Source: Phymatolithon calcareum (Eukaryota > Rhodophyta > Florideophyceae > Hapalidiales). Taken from it: a stretch of DNA of 64,000 nucleotides. A program made the position numbers and the translations under genes. The stretch spans positions 1,674,001-1,738,000 of the forward strand of contig OZ345372.1 of assembly GCA_977006965.1 (NCBI GenBank), read 5' to 3'. Shown here piece by piece: positions 31,719 through 41,413 of the stretch (positions are counted from its first letter, which is position 1; each line of letters starts with the position of its first letter). Below the pieces are notes generated by a model. It was not told where the DNA came from, searched no databases, and was given only the letters and a program-made list of their open reading frames with translations.

Positions 31719-34374
31719 TTTTTTTTTTTTTTGAATTTTGAATTTATTAAACGCCCTCAGAAACACTCATAAGACTGTAAGGGAGATGCGTTTCAGATGC
31801 TACTACCTTGGTAGCTCCGTTAAAGCCCGCAAAAGCTCGTTGATATCGTCGTAGCCCTAGCTGCAAAAACCCTCCTCCAGAGAAGGTGGAGGGAAAAGCT
31901 TAGAGTCCACTTGTCCTGTTCGTAGGAATCTCAGCGTCGCCGTTCTATTTTGTCTTGGTCTATTCCATGCCGTCATAAAAGACGATTGTGAGGAATAGTA
32001 TTTTGTCAAGTGCCTTTTCAGTCTCACTAGTCTCCTCTTCTGTTAGTCGATATCTTTGAAGGTACACTTCGAGCTTGTTCATGAGAGTTGGTACGATTTC
32101 ACCGAATTTGTCTTCCAGAAGTGTGGTACTCAATGGGGGAAAACGTCCGAATGCCCATTTAATCGCCAATTGGCGGTGACGTGCTTTCGGTAGTCTGATG
32201 ATGGCGGGAGTAGACCCGGGAATATCATAAGGAATATTCCTCTTTCTGCTCGCCTCCAAGCCTTCTCCTTCGTCTTTAAAGAGCAGGTCCCTCAACGATT
32301 TTGCTGAAACTCGCTGCTTGAGATAGGTTAGTGCCGTCTCGAATAGGTCGTGATGTAACATTGATGATATGTCACGACACACCCATTGCAATTCCTCAAC
32401 GTCTCTTTCCTCTCTTGGGACTGCGAGCAAGCCCATTTTCCTTGTTCTGGCTCGTTCAAGCATTCGTAACGCTAGAACTAATCTTCTGTCATCCGCATTA
32501 TGTATGCGACAGAGAAGACGAAGTCTCGCGGTTCGATTTTTTGCGATTGGACCAAATACTTGTCCAAAAAAAGTCTTCTCCACGTCTGCAATAGCTGTTT
32601 GAACTCTTGTCGTCCATGGCGTCAGGTGCATGGCATATTCCCATCTTGGCTGTATCAAGGCCTTGTACATCTTGATTGCTTTTAAGGGGCTGAGTCCCCG
32701 GGCTGTTACACCAAGGGATCTCAGCTGATACACTGCTATCTTCGCCTGTCGGATGCGTTCAAGCATTTTCTTGTCGGTAACTCCCTCACTGCTGAGTGAA
32801 ATGCCAAGGTATGGGACTTCTTTGACTTTTGTCAGCGTTTTCCCGGAAAGCTTGAATGTGGGTGATCTTGTGCCTTCGGAGAGAAGAACTTCGCTCTTCC
32901 CGGCTTTCGTGTTCCACCTCATTTGTCTATCTCTTGCCCATTGCGAAGAAATATTTAACAGTCTCTGTAGTCCGACTGGTGATTTTGCCGTTAGGAGCAC
33001 GTCGTCCGCGAAAAGAACTGCTGCCACGTCGGCAACATCCCTTGGAACTTGGCTTATTCTTTCTGCGAATTCGTCCATGAATAGATTATACAAACTTGGG
33101 CTCAGCGGGGATCCCTGAGGTACTCCCCTGTCGATTAGAAACCACTTTTGCTGGGAATCGCCAATCGTTGATACCCAGGACGGTGTCAAGAAAGCCTCGA
33201 TCATCTCGCATAGGTCTTGTGGTAGAACAACTCTCATTCGCTCTTGCAAGTACTTTCGTGGGACTGTGTCGTACGCTGCCGTCAAGTCCAATACTGCAAT
33301 GCATCCCTGCCCTCGGTTCTGTAGTTCCAGAGCCCTTAAGATTGCTAGCTCCGTGCTCTTGCCTTTTTGGAATCCCAGTTGGATTCTGTGGTTCTTGTAT
33401 CTTCGGCGGAGCATAATATCCAGTGCTGACTCAATAATCTTTCGGACTTGACTCAGTAAAGATATTGGTCGGAAATTTTTTGGATCGTCATGGGCTCCTT
33501 TCTTGTGCAGCGGGACTAAGAGAGCTTTTAGCCACGCTGTCGGGAGAACTCCACATCTTCCGCAGGCGGTCCACAGCTCAAAGACGAGGTCTGCACTTCT
33601 ATCCAGGTCAGCTTTCATCATTTCGGTCTTCACCTCATCCAGCCCTGGGGCCTTCTTGGTCGGAGCTTTGAGGAGTGCGTTTCTGATTAGGACGCGCATA
33701 TGCGAAGGGCAACGGAAATAGGAGGATCTTTGTCGCCATCCTCCTTCATCTCGGCATGTCTGGGACACGTGAGCAGTGAACAGTGTTTTGTGCAATGGAC
33801 GGCCAGTCATCTTGTTCCTTGACGTTCTTCTTGTCCTCATCTTCTGCATTCTAGCGATTTGCTCAATCGCCTTGGACCCATCCTTTTCTTCTACATCATC
33901 TAGGTATTCTTGATACTGCTGCCGCTTTCTTTTGTTCACCAACTTCCGTATCTCTTTACGGCATTCCTCATATCGCTGCCAAGCCTCCTCTGAATCCTGT
34001 TCACGAGCTTTCTTGTGTAGTTTCTTGCGACGTTTAGACATCCGTTCAAGAGTTGTGTTCCAAAACGGTTTGTAGCGCAGCGGGGTTGTTTTCTTCTGTC
34101 TCCATGGTTCACATAGCGTTTCGACACTTCTGTCGTATAGTCGGTCTAGTTGTTCACGGGAACTGCACCGTTTCAAATCCTCGACGATTCCTGGAATGGT
34201 CTTTCCGTATATTTCCCGAACATGCTCTTGCATTCTGTCATCCCTCCATAGCTTCACAGATATTCGAGGCTTTTGGACCCTTCTATGCTCTTGTCGAGTC
34301 GGGAAACTGGTTGTTACTGGTCGGTGTTGCGTATTACCAGTCCATACATCTGTTGGTGAACTGACCGCTGTCGG
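31719..34374 (-). mobile_element. LINE-A copy 1, 5'-truncated, with 14-bp target duplication
   Basis: GTGCTCAAGGATAT occurs at 31705-31718 and again at 34375-34388. The 3' end is a 13-base A run (T on this strand) after GAATTTATTAAACGCCC. The element is 2,656 bp, the longest LINE-A here. It lacks the endonuclease domain, starting just before the linker to RT. Confidence 0.95.
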
Positions 34375-34422
34375 GTGCTCAAGGATATGCGTCATACGAT
34401 TTATCCTGGCAAATTCGTCCAC
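31960..34422 (-). CDS. LINE-A reverse transcriptase, 820 aa with 16 residues from flanking DNA
   Basis: An uninterrupted frame encodes a non-LTR reverse transcriptase. Landmarks: RYKPFWNTTLERMSKRRKK and a KKAPGLDEVKTEMMK finger region; HKKGAHDDPKNFRPISLLS; YDTVPRKYL; DRGVPQGSPLSPSLYNLFMDEFAE; the catalytic FADDVLL; WNTKAGKSEV. A long C-terminal domain includes RWEYAMHLTPW and ends FYDGME. The start codon and about the first 11-16 codons (34422 down to 34375) lie outside the element, in duplicated host sequence, so they are not original. No stop codon in 800 codons indicates a recent insertion. It encodes the enzyme for target-primed insertion but lacks an endonuclease here. Confidence 0.9.
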   Translation of the reverse strand: MDEFARINRMTHILEHPTAVSSPTDVWTGNTQHRPVTTSFPTRQEHRRVQKPRISVKLWRDDRMQEHVREIYGKTIPGIVEDLKRCSSREQLDRLYDRSVETLCEPWRQKKTTPLRYKPFWNTTLERMSKRRKKLHKKAREQDSEEAWQRYEECRKEIRKLVNKRKRQQYQEYLDDVEEKDGSKAIEQIARMQKMRTRRTSRNKMTGRPLHKTLFTAHVSQTCRDEGGWRQRSSYFRCPSHMRVLIRNALLKAPTKKAPGLDEVKTEMMKADLDRSADLVFELWTACGRCGVLPTAWLKALLVPLHKKGAHDDPKNFRPISLLSQVRKIIESALDIMLRRRYKNHRIQLGFQKGKSTELAILRALELQNRGQGCIAVLDLTAAYDTVPRKYLQERMRVVLPQDLCEMIEAFLTPSWVSTIGDSQQKWFLIDRGVPQGSPLSPSLYNLFMDEFAERISQVPRDVADVAAVLFADDVLLTAKSPVGLQRLLNISSQWARDRQMRWNTKAGKSEVLLSEGTRSPTFKLSGKTLTKVKEVPYLGISLSSEGVTDKKMLERIRQAKIAVYQLRSLGVTARGLSPLKAIKMYKALIQPRWEYAMHLTPWTTRVQTAIADVEKTFFGQVFGPIAKNRTARLRLLCRIHNADDRRLVLALRMLERARTRKMGLLAVPREERDVEELQWVCRDISSMLHHDLFETALTYLKQRVSAKSLRDLLFKDEGEGLEASRKRNIPYDIPGSTPAIIRLPKARHRQLAIKWAFGRFPPLSTTLLEDKFGEIVPTLMNKLEVYLQRYRLTEEETSETEKALDKILFLTIVFYDGME

Positions 34423-34574
34423 GCAAAGTGCAAGTCCCCTCCAACTGAGACGTGCTGTCCTATATGCACTGTACCAATATATTTATGTAAACCGTAGGGA
34501 GACGGCATTTTTCAAATTGAGGCCCTTCTATACCGTGACTGCTGACGAGCACCATGAATGACGTGCAGAACCGG

Positions 34575-34583
34575 GTGTAAAAA
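34575..34583 (+). promoter_or_regulatory. TATA-like box of small gene A (decayed)
   Basis: GTGTAAAAA lies 70 bp before the ATG at 34646, at the same distance as the better TATA boxes of copies B and C. The first T/A step is mutated. Confidence 0.45.
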
Positions 34584-34645
34584 CTGCAAGCCCCACCCCG
34601 GCATCCGACTAGCAGTGCCACAAACCGGCAGCCCATCTTAGAACA

Positions 34646-35013
34646 ATGGACATGAGGCCACAATCGGACGCACGGAAGCAATGTTTCATACCGTGGTGCT
34701 CAACGGTTTCCATAAGCTGTCCCAAGTGTCAGAACTGTTACAGTCGCAGAAACCGAGAGTCTCATACATACAGTAAAGTCCAGAATAATCTTGCTGTTCT
34801 GCTAGTTGCCGACTTTGGATTAGCCAATCGCACTACAGAATGAAGGACAATCGATGGATTTTCTTCTAGTAATGATGGACGTATTGTGGAAACGATGGGG
34901 AACGCATACGAAGTGAACATGACCGTGAAGCAGATATCTAAGTCCATGGATACTTTCAGGATTATCTATTTCTGTTGAGGGAGAAATACGGTATTGATGA
35001 TGAAGTTTCAATT
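34646..35013 (+). pseudogene. Small helical-protein gene, copy A (broken)
   Basis: It begins ATGGACATG like copy C. It retains HKLSQVS-, SKSMDTF- and EKYGIDDE-encoding blocks in order, but deletions, frameshifts and stops separate them. The last block, GAGGGAGAAATACGGTATTG, is almost identical to copies B and C. It is clearly the same gene and no longer codes for protein. Confidence 0.8.
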
Positions 35014-36472
35014 GACACGTCAACTCCAATTCACGCTTCCAGAGCTCTGGAAGCTGTAGATTACGCCTCTCATAAGTTGCTCATAAGCTTACTGCCCTCC
35101 TTACACTATGTTGCGTTGCGTGCAGGATTTAACACGCTCGCTTTGACTAACACAATTTCTGGGCATTTTCCAAGCATAGCTGGTTGTTACATGTCTACCT
35201 ATAGTAGTTTTTAGAAACCATATAAAGCGCGGTTGCAGCTTCACCACATGAGGGAGGGGATATTTGATGATTTTATTTTGAGAGCTCCCAAAGCCTCACC
35301 TTGGAGTAACAGGGCAGCTCTTGTGATATTCTCTAAGCTAAAGTCCTCTGGCTACTCAAAACGTTCTTGATTCGTAATTTTTTCCCAGCAAGAGCTCCTG
35401 TGAGTCTCTTGCACTCAAACTCAATTTCTGTACTCATCTTCGACGACGCTAAAGTACGTTGTAAGGCGACTAGTTCGATCACCGCGGTAATCCCACAGTA
35501 GGCACCTAATACTGATTTTCGCCAAAGGGGTGCTCGGTTGAATGTCAACCTTAGACACCTTAAACGTGTCGTTCTTTCTCTTATGTAAAGGATCCCTGGT
35601 AGCTTGCCTTCAATAGGAATCTTCATTGATCTGCCTTCTTCTTCCTTTTCTCATACCTTCCTCTCTACTCCTCTTCTTCGTGACAGATCCCTCCTGGGCT
35701 TTCTGAAGGGCTGTCACAAGTCTTCATAAATCTTGAGATATTCAATATCCTCTGCTGCTTCCCTTATGTCCTCATGTCTTCCAAAGCACTCTTCTGTTTC
35801 TTCAAGGCGCTTTTTGTGTCTTACCAGGCTTAATGCAATCCTTTCTGCTTGATGACGTATCCTCATCTTAGGTGGACCCAGTCGGCACAGAACTCGCATT
35901 CAGTCCCGGCGGTGTTCGGCATACTTTCCGAAAATATTCTTGTAGAACAAGCCCTTTGCCAACTCGATTGCCGAGAGAAATCGATTTGTCAGTGGAGTCA
36001 CGTGAAGCGCATACTCCCATTTCGGGAATATTAGCGACTTAAAGATCCTCATACATGTCTCCAGTTTGAATCCTCCAACATTCACTCCAAGCTCCCGATG
36101 CTTATGTATGAATCCTGCAGCATTTCGAACTCTTTCTATGGCGGTGTCATCCGTAACACCCTTGTTTTTCATGCTTACCCCAAGATACGAGAGTCTCCAG
36201 GCTTGATATAGTTCTCGTACCGCCAAGTAAAAAGTGTGCTTCTGAAGCCCTTTGTACTTAAGAACTTCGCTTTTTCTTGGTTTTGTGTTCCATTTCATGC
36301 CATTTTCGCTTGCCCAAATGGTCGCTATATCAAGAAGTTTCTGCATTCCTCGACCTGTCTTCGCTTGAAGCTGAACATCATCTGCGAACAATTGCACTGG
36401 GCTGTCCGAGACGTTTCCGTCTGTCTTGGAGATGGCTTCTGCGAATGTGTCCATGAATATATTGTATAGGCA

Positions 36473-37254
36473 CCCACCTGTGGTATAGTTTTTTTTGAGC
36501 AAAGTTTATTTAAAAGCCCCACAGACTTCCGAAGATATGGGCAAGGCTTCCTCAGTTGCTATCTACCTTTGTGTAGCTTACGAAAACGCACCACCAGAGG
36601 GGCCGGCGGAAAAACTTAAGATCTCAGATATCCCATCTAAATTGCAGAACTCCTGTATTGTTCGCCGTAGACGACCCCGGGTAGCGAGGCGTCATTGTGT
36701 GTTCATTGCACCACATTTTGCAGCTCGGTGATCAGTGCACCGAGCTTCTTTGACAGCTGATCCGATAGCATGTCGTAACCGGGCATGGCACGTGGCGCGG
36801 TACTCGCGTAAGTCCCTATTGATTAAGGGCGTTGACATCGTCTCTATAGACGCTCTGCCGGCAGCGGCATACCGCTGGTATTTTATGTATTCTCTGGACA
36901 CCGACTTATTGCTCGGTGTTGCACGTCTTCTCCACTTCCGCCGCCGTGCTCGCTCCTCGGCTGTCCTGTGGTATAGTGGTAAAACTGCCCCCGCGCACCT
37001 GTGCGCATATATCGGTATGATACAGGCAGGAATGTTGAGGTCGCCAGTTCGAGTCCTTTCACAAGCAAGAATTGAATTAACGTTCCGCAAAGGGCACACG
37101 GATGTCGCCGTGGAGTGGTGTGCAGCAGTACTAGCGCGAAGCAGATACGCGAGTACCAGGAATGGATCCATATCAGGAGCATTTAGAGGACCCCTAGAGG
37201 TTGAATAATGACCACTTTTTGTAATTCGAATAACCTGCAATAAACAAACAAACA
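36473..37254 (+). mobile_element. tRNA-derived SINE, copy 1, interrupted
   Basis: The SINE begins CCCACCTGTGGTATAGT (36473-36489), is split by a 475-bp insertion, and resumes at 36965. Target duplication ATATTGTATAGGCA at 36459-36472 and 37255-37268 places it inside LINE-C RT. Pol III box A is TGGTATAGTGG (36969-36979) and box B is AGTTCGAGTCC (37046-37056). The tail is AATAAACAAACAAACA. About 85-90% identical to copy 2 at 55896-56192. Confidence 0.92.
36490..36964 (-). mobile_element. 475-bp element with a LINE-B-type 3' tail, nested in the SINE
   Basis: CCTGTGGTATAGT at 36477-36489 is repeated at 36965-36977 (13-bp target duplication inside SINE sequence). The 3' end (minus strand) is CTTCGGAAGTCTGTGGGG, then TTTTAAATAAACTTTG and eight A. 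The last 130 bp match the 3' UTR of LINE-B at 46350-46484. The upstream 340 bp are not found elsewhere in the window. They keep a 100-codon open frame ending near 36692 (MSTPLINRDLREYRATCHAR). Confidence 0.85.
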
Positions 37255-38791
37255 ATATTGTATAGGCATAGACTAAGCAGGGAACCTTGAGGTACTCCTC
37301 GGTCAATGATACACCACGTTTCTGTCTCGTCTCCAGCTGATGTGACGCACGATGGTTTTAACAGGTACGCAACCATCCTTGTTATCTCTTCAGGAAGTAT
37401 CTCCGTCAGCCTCTTCATTAGCATATCCCTTGACACACTATCGTTTGCCGCGGATAGGTCGAGAACTGCCATGAACGGATGACGCTTTTTCATTTTACTT
37501 TTTGCGCGGAGTATAGCGAGATATGTGCTTCTGTCTTTCCGAAAACCCAGCTGAACCTTATTGAAGCGGTAGTTCTCGAATATGTATGTATCTAGAGCTG
37601 AGTCAATGATTTTCCTGGCTTGACTTAAAAGAGATGGGCCTGTAGTTTGCTGCGACATGAGCTGGGCCTTTCTTGTATAAGGGAATCAGAGTTGCTTGGC
37701 GCCATGCCCGAGGACGACATTTGAGTCTCCCGCATGTTTCCCATAATGCTAGCATTATTTCGATCCCCGCTTCTTTGTTCGCGTGCAACATTTCGACCGC
37801 AATTCCGTCTGGACCTACCGCCTTCCTCTTCGGTGCTCTGTTGAATGCTCTTGCGATGTGCCGATTCATTGCCCTATTGAGTGCAAAAGTACGCAACTGC
37901 AGATTCCAGTCTTCTTCCGCCCTACACACACTTGAGATGTATGCTGAAAATTTGCTTGGGTGCACAGGAGCCCCGAGAGCTTTGTTTGCTCCTTTCCTTC
38001 GGCATTTTGACTTCATGATCTTGCTTGTGGTGTTCGCCGCCTCTCTCGGCCCCATTTTCTCAACCTCCTTAAGATATCTTTCAAATTGGTCGCATTTGGC
38101 TTTTCTCACCTTCTTTAACAGCATTTTTACCTCTCGGAGAGCTTCTTTGTCACTTTCGAGGCCTGTTCTCCTGTAAATCTTATAGTGCCGGGTTCGTTTC
38201 TTGGCCAGATTGTCGAGCTCCTTGTTCCAAAAACTTTTAAATCTCGGGGGCTTCGGCTTAGACGATGTCCACGGCTCCATCAGCTTTTCCAGAAAAATAT
38301 CATACCAGTCGTTCAACTCCCGTTTGTCAGTACAGGTGCGCAGCTGCTCTATCATGCCCGGTACCCACTTCGACATTTCTTCTCTGGCCTTGGTTGTTCT
38401 TGTCAAGCTTCGCCTGGCAGCTTTTGAGATAATTTTCTTTCTTCGAGGGGTTATAATCCTGTAGTTCAGTACCCTCATTCCTACAGGAATGTTTTCTGTG
38501 ACACCCTCCCACATGCCATGCAATAGTTCGGGTACCTCTCCTTCAAAGGACTTCGTCATGAAGATATCGATGTTGCTCTTTCCTTGGTTGGGGACAAATG
38601 TTGGTCTTGTTGTCGTCCTTATTCTCCAGTTGAATTTTGCGGCCCACGAAACAATCTTATTCCCTCTCCAGTTTCCTGTGCGGTCCAAGTGCCTATGTCT
38701 TGCGTTAAGGTCACCCATGATTACCGCCTTCCCCCTGCAATGACGGTGGATGAATTCCAAACACTTGTCGTACTCCTCTCGACTCGCAAGA

Positions 38792-38983
38792 AGAAGAAGA
38801 AGTGGAGATTTTTATTATAGTGTTACCAACGCATCTGCAGACGCTTGGGGCAACACTTCTGATGAGCCACGAGGACTCAACTCAGAGCCCAGAGGCTCCA
38901 TTTCGCATAAAAACGGCTATAGTCAGCAAAATTTTCTTGCGTGCGCCGGAGCGCGATGGGCGAGTTTACCGACGTCCCGGGTC
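38792..38983 (-). mobile_element. Element D, 192-bp insertion in LINE-C
   Basis: CTCGACTCGCAAGA occurs at 38778-38791 and 38984-38997 (14-bp duplication). Removing one copy and the insert restores the LINE-C endonuclease frame (SPLASR...EEYDKCLEFIH). The 3' end on the minus strand is CAACACTATAATAAAAATC, then CTTC repeats. Tail relatives occur at 9786 and 51788. Confidence 0.88.
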
Positions 38984-40296
38984 CTCGACTCGCAAGAGGA
39001 GATATGTAGACAACCGACACCGCAATATGCATCACATTTGCAACCGCGACCTGGAATGCTTTTGTTGCCATCTTACCCAGTACTTTGGTTGGAGTACCGG
39101 CCTTAGTAATTAAAGTTGCACCTCCTCGTGGTCCTTCTCGCGGGCCCTGCGGACGGGTAGAACAAATTTGGTCGAAATTCACCCTGATCGCTGTGTCTTC
39201 TTTTTGAAAAGTCTCCATGAGACCAAGGACTTGTTGTTTTCCCATGATTTGGTCAACCATTTTGGGCATCTCTGCTGATCCGCCCACGTTAAAAGTGGAA
39301 AATACTATTCTGTTTCCCAGGATCTTGATTCCACAATTTCTTCAGCGTCCACGTGCGATGCTGGTATGGGGTTGGAATAATTAGTGGCTCTGTGCTTGGG
39401 GTCTTGCTCTTCTGCTTCGCTGGCTTTGGGTGTCGATTCACTCGTTGTACTCCCTTCAGGGGTCATGTTATCTTCTCTGTTTTTGGTGCGGGAGCTTAAG
39501 GTCTTTTGGGCTTGGTTTGGCCCTTCGGTGTTGTTACCAGTTACAATACTGTCGCTATCAGGATCAGGCTCGGAGCTCTTCGGTTTGTGCACTTCTGTGG
39601 GGTTTTTCGAAAATTCTGCGCTTTCGTTGCATGCTGACATACTCTTCACTTCGCTTTCAAATTGCTTGTGGACGCCCGCTTGTGTCTCTGCAAGCGCTTT
39701 TCTCTCGAGTGCTTCTATTTCTTCTTCTGTCTTCTTCTGGTTGACTTTGTACCAGTTTCTTGTTCGGAAATCAGCCGTGTATCCTGCGCATTTCTTCACC
39801 CTCTTTCTTATAGCCCATAGATTCTTGAGTATAGGATCATCCCCTGAAACTAGTGTCTTCTTCGACACCGAGTCCTTGAAGAGATTGTACTCTTTGTCTA
39901 GCCTTAGGCCCGCTGCTTTCATTGTCGCTATGACTCTGTCACAGTAGTACTTGCTGGACAGTATTCAGCCTGAATTTTCCGATGAACGAGAGTCCCAGAA
40001 CTGCCCTTGCGGGAAGCATTTTGGTCATCTCATTGTACGGTTCGACTTCGTCCATTCTTTCCAGTCCTGTGAAGTGGAGTGGAACTACCTCACTGGGCCG
40101 GATGTTCCGTATATTGCCTCTAATTTCTCTTGAGAACTTGATTACTCGCGAACTGATGTGGCTCCCGAAGTGCGCCGGAGCATCTGCGGGAGGGAAGAGC
40201 AACCAGAGCCAGAGAAACCATAATAAAAACATTCGTGGGATGGCCCAGAAGCAGCAATACCTTCTGGGCTATCAAGGTGACTATCGTTTGGTTAAG

Positions 40297-40360
40297 GGGA
40301 TATTGATGATTTTATTTTGAGAGCTCCCAAGGCCTCACCTTGGAGTAACGGGGCAGTCGC
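40297..40360 (-). mobile_element. 64-bp LINE-C tail insertion
   Basis: GGGATATTGATGATTTTATT through GGAGTAACGGGGCAG nearly equals the 3' terminus of LINE-C at 35258. It is flanked by TTGGTTAAG at 40288-40296 and 40361-40369, with CG(T/C) also shared before each. Confidence 0.75.
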
Positions 40361-40369
40361 TTGGTTAAG

Positions 40370-41413
40370 TTCGTGTCAGGTTCGCGAGACTCATCTGCAA
40401 AACGTGTATTGGAGTTGGCGTATCGACAGAAAGTTCATCATCAGAAACCAGTTTCTACCCGTGCTCGTCCAGTGCGATACCATAACAGTTTCTCATGAAG
40501 TTTGTTTATGTTTGAAAACCAGTAATTAGAAGCTCGATCGCATATAAGAAAAATCATGTACTCAAAGCTCTATGGCAGACTTTATAAATATCAGTTCAAC
40601 GAGCCGCAAAGGCTAGGCCTAGCACAGCAATGATACGTCAATCGAGCACAGTGCAGGGTCAGAGTGCTGCAGCAAAATTAAAAAGTAGACCTTTCACACA
40701 GGGAATGTCGGGTCGGCGAGAAAGACGGATTAAATAAAAGACCAAATAGTTACCGAAAAATGAACATTCTGATAAAATGACAAACATGCACATTGAGATA
40801 GCTCTGCATGTAGGGCTTTCTCAAGGCTCATGCGTTACTCGAGGAAGCTTACTGCAAGCACTACCAACTCTATTTTTTGAGTTCTTCATTGATAAATGAA
40901 TCGCTGAGTCTTTACAAATGGTGTTTTTGGACAGCATTTCGAACAACTGCATTTCTCACCGATTTAAAATAGATTCAACCGATGACAAGGGTGCGTAACC
41001 GAAACCACAAAAACAAAATTTTCCATTCAAAGCAAGGTTCGCCAAATCAGGAGTTCACATTCGGAGCCGAGCTTTATGCCATGACCGGCGTAAATGGCGT
41101 CCTTAAAGGTCGAGGGTTGTTTGGAATGCAACAAATCTGGATAAAATAAGCAAGCGACCACGGGCCCTTTACGCCCCGCCGATCAAAAAACTTTAGATAT
41201 TTTTGGAAGCTGCCAAGCATTGCATTACACTAGCGGTCTGGTGAACTCTCGGGGGAGGCAAGTTATTCGGCACTCGCTCTCGCCAATTGTAGCTTCATTG
41301 AATACGATCCTTTACTAGCTGCGATCAGCGGTTCCTCATATGCTATCGGATTCTCAAACCTACGCGCTGAGGTTGCTACTCACATCCCACGAATGCAGAC
41401 ACTATCCTATCAC
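40370..41413 (+). repeat. Host segment copy A (right part); no gene
   Basis: Stretches such as GGCAGACTTTATAAATATCAG, TTCAACGAGCC and GTGCAGGGTCA parallel 51350-51440 (B) and 59200-59290 (C), the region 3' of the small gene. No ORF is supported. Confidence 0.6.

Larger units (their letters stand above)
34389..35258 (+). repeat. Host segment copy A (left part)
   Basis: Sequence such as CCTGGCAAATTCGTCCACGC and the region around the broken small gene match segments at 50.5-51.3 kb (B) and 58.3-59.1 kb (C). LINE-A lies on its left and LINE-C interrupts it on the right. It resumes at about 40370. Confidence 0.7.
35333..40232 (-). pseudogene. LINE-C polyprotein: endonuclease and reverse transcriptase, multiply broken
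   Basis: Minus-strand order. First come 40232-39305 in two frames: an N-terminal hydrophobic and then charged region (YKVNQKKTEEEIEALERKA). Next is the APE endonuclease in 39287-38760, with FDQICSTRPQGP, VSVVYISPLASR and then EFIHRHCRGKAVIMGDLNARH; GDLNARH is the catalytic Asp-Asn strand. The RT lies in 38760-37194 and 36460-35900: RKAVGPDGIAVEML, DRGVPQGSLLS, LFADDVQL and WNTKPRKSEV. C-terminal pieces run down to 35333. Element D splits the endonuclease and the SINE splits RT just after LYNI. Further frameshifts at about 37650 and 39930, and a stop at 35900, show it is dead. Confidence 0.8.
35260..40280 (-). mobile_element. LINE-C, long copy with three later insertions
   Basis: The 3' end reads (minus strand) CTCTCAAAATAAAATCATCA and TATCCCC, without a long poly-A. 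The body carries a coiled and charged upstream region, an APE-type endonuclease, RT and a C-terminal domain, in several shifted frames. It is interrupted by the SINE plus LINE-B-tail element (36473-37254) and element D (38792-38983). Without these it is about 4 kb. The 5' boundary is approximate and I found no clear target duplication. Confidence 0.75.

Noticed and set aside
36961-37060. Possible tRNA gene (boxes A and B present)
   Set aside because: No acceptor stem can be paired, box spacing is too wide, and a second copy with tail and target duplication shows it is the head of a SINE.
36692-37306. 204-codon minus-strand ORF
   Set aside because: It spans the nested element, the SINE and LINE-C, so it crosses three independent insertion boundaries and is accidental.
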